64,000 nucleotides of DNA from CAVSJO01 sp963728445 (GTDB taxonomy: Bacteria > Gemmatimonadota > Gemmatimonadetes > Longimicrobiales > RSA9), in contig CAVSJO010000003.1 of the NCBI GenBank assembly GCA_963728445.1, positions 58,910 to 122,909 of the forward strand. The letters are read 5' to 3'. Below the pieces are notes generated by a model. That model saw only the letters and a list, made by a program, of their open reading frames with translations, was not told the origin of the DNA and did no database searches. The translations under genes were made by a program, and so were the position numbers. Shown one piece after another: positions 60,803 to 64,000 of the stretch (its first letter is position 1; each line of letters starts with the position of its first letter).

Positions 60803-62875
60803 CTACTCCCTCTCCAGCTCCATCACCCAGATGTCGCTCTGGGGATCGGCGACGGTGAAGTACAGCGTGCGCCCGTCCGTCGCGAATTCCCGGCGCAGGG
60901 ACGGCCGGGATGGATCGTCGAAGCGGACGAGCAGCCGGGGTGGGCCGCCGGACACGGGCACCGACCAGATGCTGGCGCGGTACTCGGCGTCGAACGCCTT
61001 GTAGTAGATCGTCCGGCTGTCAGGCGACCAGTAGGCGAAGTCCGGCCCCGGTGCGTGACTCACCTCGGCGCTTTCCACCAGGGTGCGATCGCCGCTGCCG
61101 TCGGCGAGCATGAGGTGCAGGGCGCCGCCGCGGATGTAGGCGATCCAGCGCCCGTCGGGCGAGCAGGACGGGTCCGTGCCACTGGCCGTGAGCCTGCGCG
61201 GGCGGCCCCACGGCGCGCCCCGGCGCGGCCGGCTCACGCTCCAGATCCCGTCGGGGGTGGCTGTCCAGGCCTCGTAGACGATGGTGTTGCCGTCGGGCCG
61301 GAAGTCCGGGTTCGACTCGTCGAGGTCGGCGAAAGTGATCTGCTGCGGGTCGCTGCCGTCGGCGCTCATCACGAAGACGTGGCGCACGCCCTCGCGGATC
61401 GAGTGGTAGGCGATCTCCCGCCCGTCCGGGGAGAAATCCTGCACGTACTCCCCGGCGGGGTTCGTGGTGAGCTGCTCGGGCGCGCCGCCCTCCGCGGAGA
61501 CCTTCCAGATGTCGCCGTTGCCGCTGCGGTTCGAGTCGTAGGCGAGCCACCTGCCGTCGGGAGAGAGAGCGATCCCTTCGATCGTCTCGTTGCCGAACGT
61601 CATCTGTCGCGCGTCGGCCAGGGACGCCACGCCCGAGCGCGGCACGGGCAGCGCCCAGATGTGCGAGTAGCTCGTGAAGGAGGAGTAGGCGAGCAGCCGG
61701 CCGTCGCGAGAGAGATCGATGCCGTGCGCGTTCAACCCTGACGTGATGCGCTCGGCGGAGTCGGCGGGCTCGCCCTGCCGGTTCACCCGGATCCGGTAAA
61801 CGTCGCGGGTGCCGTCGCGGCCGGAGACGAATAGCAGCGAGCGGCCGTCGGGCATCCAGACGGGGCTCACGTCCAGGGACTCGCCGGAGGTGAGACGGTG
61901 CGTGTGCCCGTCGGCGAGCGTGAGCGTCCAGAGCTCGCTGGGAGCGTCGTTCCCGAGGTGGGCCGTGCCGAGATCGAAGCGCGGGTTGCCCGTCACGAAC
62001 GCGAGCATTGCGCCGTCCGGCGACCAGCGCAGAGCGTGGGCGTCCGCCACCGTCGCCACGCGGCGTCCGCCGTTCGGATCGTCCGCCGCCGCGACACGGA
62101 TCGCCACGCCGTAGATGCCCCGCGCCTCGATGAACGCGACGCGCCGGCCGTCCGGCGACCAGGCGCCGGAGATCTCGCCCGCCGGGGTGAGCCGCCGCGG
62201 CGTGCCGCCGAGAGCCGGCACCGCGTAGAGCGCGCTCTTGGCGCCGGCCAACGTATCGGCGTCGCCGGTGGAGAGCTCGCGTCCGCCTGCCTGGAACAGC
62301 AGCCGCCCCCCGTCCGGCGACCAGGCCGGCGACCTCTGGTGCTCGGCCAGGGCATCGGCGACCTCGATGACACGGCCACCATCCAGTTCCTGCTCGCGGA
62401 TGCGCATCTCGCCGGGCGCGCCGGCGGCGTAGGCGATGGTCCGCCCGTCGGGCGAGAGCGCGGGGTCGAGCTCCAGCCCCGGAGCCGTGGTGACGTGCAC
62501 GACCCTGCCCGGGCGCGGCGGCGCCGTCCTCCGCAGCAGCTGCGTGATCTCGACGGCCCCCGTCGCGCCCGCGCCCAGCACGAGGGCGCCGGCGACGAGC
62601 GCCGCCAGCAGGCGGACCGGGCGAGGAACGGCGCCGGCGGTGCGGCGGATCCCGGAGGCGCCCACGTCGAAGCTCCACGCCAGAATGAAGGCCGCCGGCA
62701 GCCCGACGGCCACCGCGATCACGACGAGCCGCGTCGCCCAGTCCGGGAAACCGAACACGGGAAAGATCGTGGCCGCCACCTGGATGGCGACCCAGCCGCC
62801 GATCAGGTAGAGGCCCAGGACGGGCAGGACGCGGCGCCGCTTGAGCTCGGCGAAAAACGAGTCGAACAGGGGCAT
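60803..62875 (-). CDS. Membrane-anchored PD40 beta-propeller protein
   Basis: ATG at 62875 gives 690 residues. The N-terminal 100 residues have two to three membrane helices in the pattern FFAELKRRRVLPVLGLYLIG, WVAIQVAATIFPVFGFPDWATRLVV and PAAFILAWSFDVGASGIRRT. A further helix lies near 85-105. After residue 130 come about ten PD40/TolB-type blades (ALSPDGRTIAYAAG, AWSPDGGRLLFQAG, SPDGREIAYHS, PDGRWIAYIRGG). The anchor matches that of the protein at 1-1049. It starts 8 bp after the DUF6090 gene. The propeller is likely extracytoplasmic and may sense or scaffold; no catalytic residues were seen. Confidence 0.82.
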   Translation of the reverse strand: MPLFDSFFAELKRRRVLPVLGLYLIGGWVAIQVAATIFPVFGFPDWATRLVVIAVAVGLPAAFILAWSFDVGASGIRRTAGAVPRPVRLLAALVAGALVLGAGATGAVEITQLLRRTAPPRPGRVVHVTTAPGLELDPALSPDGRTIAYAAGAPGEMRIREQELDGGRVIEVADALAEHQRSPAWSPDGGRLLFQAGGRELSTGDADTLAGAKSALYAVPALGGTPRRLTPAGEISGAWSPDGRRVAFIEARGIYGVAIRVAAADDPNGGRRVATVADAHALRWSPDGAMLAFVTGNPRFDLGTAHLGNDAPSELWTLTLADGHTHRLTSGESLDVSPVWMPDGRSLLFVSGRDGTRDVYRIRVNRQGEPADSAERITSGLNAHGIDLSRDGRLLAYSSFTSYSHIWALPVPRSGVASLADARQMTFGNETIEGIALSPDGRWLAYDSNRSGNGDIWKVSAEGGAPEQLTTNPAGEYVQDFSPDGREIAYHSIREGVRHVFVMSADGSDPQQITFADLDESNPDFRPDGNTIVYEAWTATPDGIWSVSRPRRGAPWGRPRRLTASGTDPSCSPDGRWIAYIRGGALHLMLADGSGDRTLVESAEVSHAPGPDFAYWSPDSRTIYYKAFDAEYRASIWSVPVSGGPPRLLVRFDDPSRPSLRREFATDGRTLYFTVADPQSDIWVMELERE

Positions 62876-62883
62876 GCGCTGGC

Positions 62884-63714
62884 TCACTCCGGGGGTGCCG
62901 AATCGCGCCCGCCGAGCTCCACGTCGAGCTCCTGCCGCAGCCGGATCGCGCTCTGCTCCCGCTCGTTCAGCACGGTCAGGTGCTGCCTCGACCAGGAGAC
63001 GACGCCGAGCAGCGCCTTCTCCACGCGCGGCGCTCCGCGCAGCTCCGCGACCAGCCGCTGCGGGTCGACGGCGGCGCTCGCCAGGACCTGCGATCCGTCG
63101 CTCGCGACGCAGAGCTGGCCCTGCACCAGGTGGGCCGCCTCCCGGCGCCGCTCCTCCGGCGGGCACAGCTCCGACTCCTTCACCGCCTGCCAGGCGAGTG
63201 GGTCGAGCACGTCCTCCAGCGCGTGGTCGTACCGGTCCCACGTCTGGTCCCTGTACGCGTCGGTGAAGAACTCGAGGGCGTCGAACGACCCGTAGTATTC
63301 CACGAGGGAGCGCTTCAGGCGGTCGTTCCGGAGCAGGCGCAGCGAGCCGGTGGCGACCATGTCGCGGAACGTGTAGTCGCGCGGCTGGAAGAGCCGCAGG
63401 AACCCGGCGTGGTCCACGTCCTGGACGAACTGCGCCGGATCCGCGGTGCCGCCCGTCGCCCCGCGAAGCACCTCCAGCACCCGCTCGGCGGACGCGATGT
63501 AGCCGCGGATGGCGACCTGCTCGTCGTGCAGCCCCTGCGCGTCGGCCGCGACGTCCTCGCGCAGGTTCAGCAGGTAGCGGCGCTCGGTCGCCCGGTCCTG
63601 ACGGGCCTGGTTCCAGTCGTTGACCCAGAGCGCGAGAAGGATCCCCACCATGACGATGGCGATCTCGGCGAGCACGTGCCGGAGGTCCAGCTTCGGGAAG
63701 CGCAGGAGCCGCAT
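62884..63714 (-). CDS. DUF6090-family membrane protein
   Basis: ATG at 63714 gives 276 residues. It opens with one membrane helix in the family pattern HVLAEIAIVMVGILLALWVNDWN, then a long helical domain (RRYLLNLREDVAADAQGL, YRDQTWDRYDHALEDVL) predicted to be outside the membrane. This N-terminal sequence is diagnostic of DUF6090, whose function is unknown. The open frame extends to 63783 through an Arg-rich stretch that overlaps the S10 gene, so the ATG start is preferred. It lies between the peptidase and PD40 genes in one likely operon. Confidence 0.8.
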   Translation of the reverse strand: MRLLRFPKLDLRHVLAEIAIVMVGILLALWVNDWNQARQDRATERRYLLNLREDVAADAQGLHDEQVAIRGYIASAERVLEVLRGATGGTADPAQFVQDVDHAGFLRLFQPRDYTFRDMVATGSLRLLRNDRLKRSLVEYYGSFDALEFFTDAYRDQTWDRYDHALEDVLDPLAWQAVKESELCPPEERRREAAHLVQGQLCVASDGSQVLASAAVDPQRLVAELRGAPRVEKALLGVVSWSRQHLTVLNEREQSAIRLRQELDVELGGRDSAPPE

Positions 63715-63718
63715 CGCG

Positions 63719-64000
63719 TCAGCGCGGTCCGCCGCCCTGCGCCGACCTCGACGCGCCCGTGATGAACGCCGCGACGTCCTCATGGAGCTGCTTCAGCGTC
63801 GGCACGTTCACGTACACCATGTGCCCCGACTCGTAGTAGCGGTAGCGGATGTTGGACTCCAGGTCCTTCGGGATCGGCAGGTGGTGCGTCTCGAACCAGC
63901 CCTCGAAGTACGGCGTCGAGACGTCGAAGTAGCCGCCCAGGACCAGGACCCTCATGTCGGGGTTCTGCTTCAGGGCGACGGCCAGGTCGGGCAGCACGTT
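63719..64000 (-). CDS. S10 serine carboxypeptidase, C-terminal fragment at window edge
   Basis: The frame is open at the right edge; only the last 93 residues are visible (NVLPDLAVALKQNP to the stop). VLVLGGYFDVSTPYFEG carries the catalytic Asp and YYESGHMVYVNVPT the catalytic His of peptidase family S10, both in the usual C-terminal position. The Ser-bearing part lies outside the window. It probably heads the operon with DUF6090 and PD40 proteins; its stop is 4 bp before the DUF6090 start. Extracellular removal of C-terminal amino acids is expected. Confidence 0.85.
   Translation of the reverse strand, partial: NVLPDLAVALKQNPDMRVLVLGGYFDVSTPYFEGWFETHHLPIPKDLESNIRYRYYESGHMVYVNVPTLKQLHEDVAAFITGASRSAQGGGPR

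Noticed and set aside
1..64000. CRISPR array, tRNA, rRNA, insertion sequence or prophage
   Set aside because: No regularly spaced repeats, transposase, integrase, phage structural genes, or recognisable RNA genes were seen by reading. Automated searches were not possible here.

Overview
The window is GC-rich throughout and reads as chromosomal DNA of a Gemmatimonadota-type bacterium. This is an inference from gene content. It combines a Ser/Thr kinase fused to a PD40 propeller, a PadR regulator with ADOP-type ABC permeases, membrane-anchored TolB/TPR and PD40 proteins, a DUF6090 protein, secreted tricorn, M28 and S10 peptidases, and a SusC/SusD pair. No rRNA, tRNA, CRISPR array, insertion sequence or prophage was recognised.

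Left arm (1-21.5 kb): an edge-truncated TolB/TPR membrane protein; secreted peptidases (a frameshifted tricorn-type protease and an M28B carboxypeptidase); two TetR modules with palindromic operators; a CPBP intramembrane protease; an NTF2-like protein; a vanadium-haloperoxidase/PAP2 lipoprotein followed by a clear terminator; gamma-glutamyltransferase; a PAS histidine kinase with a DUF1207 protein; and a Ser/Thr kinase-propeller overlapping a small lipoprotein gene.

Centre (21.5-53.3 kb): a catabolic island. One minus-strand operon (28.85 to 21.52 kb) encodes a PQQ dehydrogenase-cytochrome c, an exported amidohydrolase, an SDR, mannonate dehydratase UxuA, KDPG aldolase and KDG kinase. Uronate isomerase is divergent from it, so the enzymes from hexuronate to pyruvate plus glyceraldehyde-3-phosphate are together. 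Next come a ROK regulator, an ECF sigma factor, NagB and a metallo-beta-lactamase-fold hydrolase. A second minus-strand block (52.55 to 34.74 kb) carries SusC, SusD, a Tat-type exported protein of unknown function, an Nramp-like transporter, a NagB paralogue, a YetA-like/exo-rhamnogalacturonan-lyase-type protein, a PIG-L deacetylase, an ArgH-fold lyase, a 43-residue membrane protein and a sodium:solute symporter. Both operons are headed by the same two-part DNA element with identical spacing (28912-28942 and 52652-52682), so they are probably co-regulated. Uronate genes together with deacetylase and deaminase genes suggest a glycan containing uronic acid and amino sugar.

Right arm (53.5-64 kb): PadR plus two ADOP permeases, a Uma2-family nuclease, an HhH protein, and a minus-strand set (S10 carboxypeptidase C-terminus, DUF6090 protein, PD40 sensor-like protein) ending at a strong terminator.

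Caution: seven genes need single-base corrections (nine in all) to read through, and five of these lie within 29.2-32.7 kb. After correction each gives a full-length family protein without internal stops. Sequence or assembly error is more likely than true gene decay.
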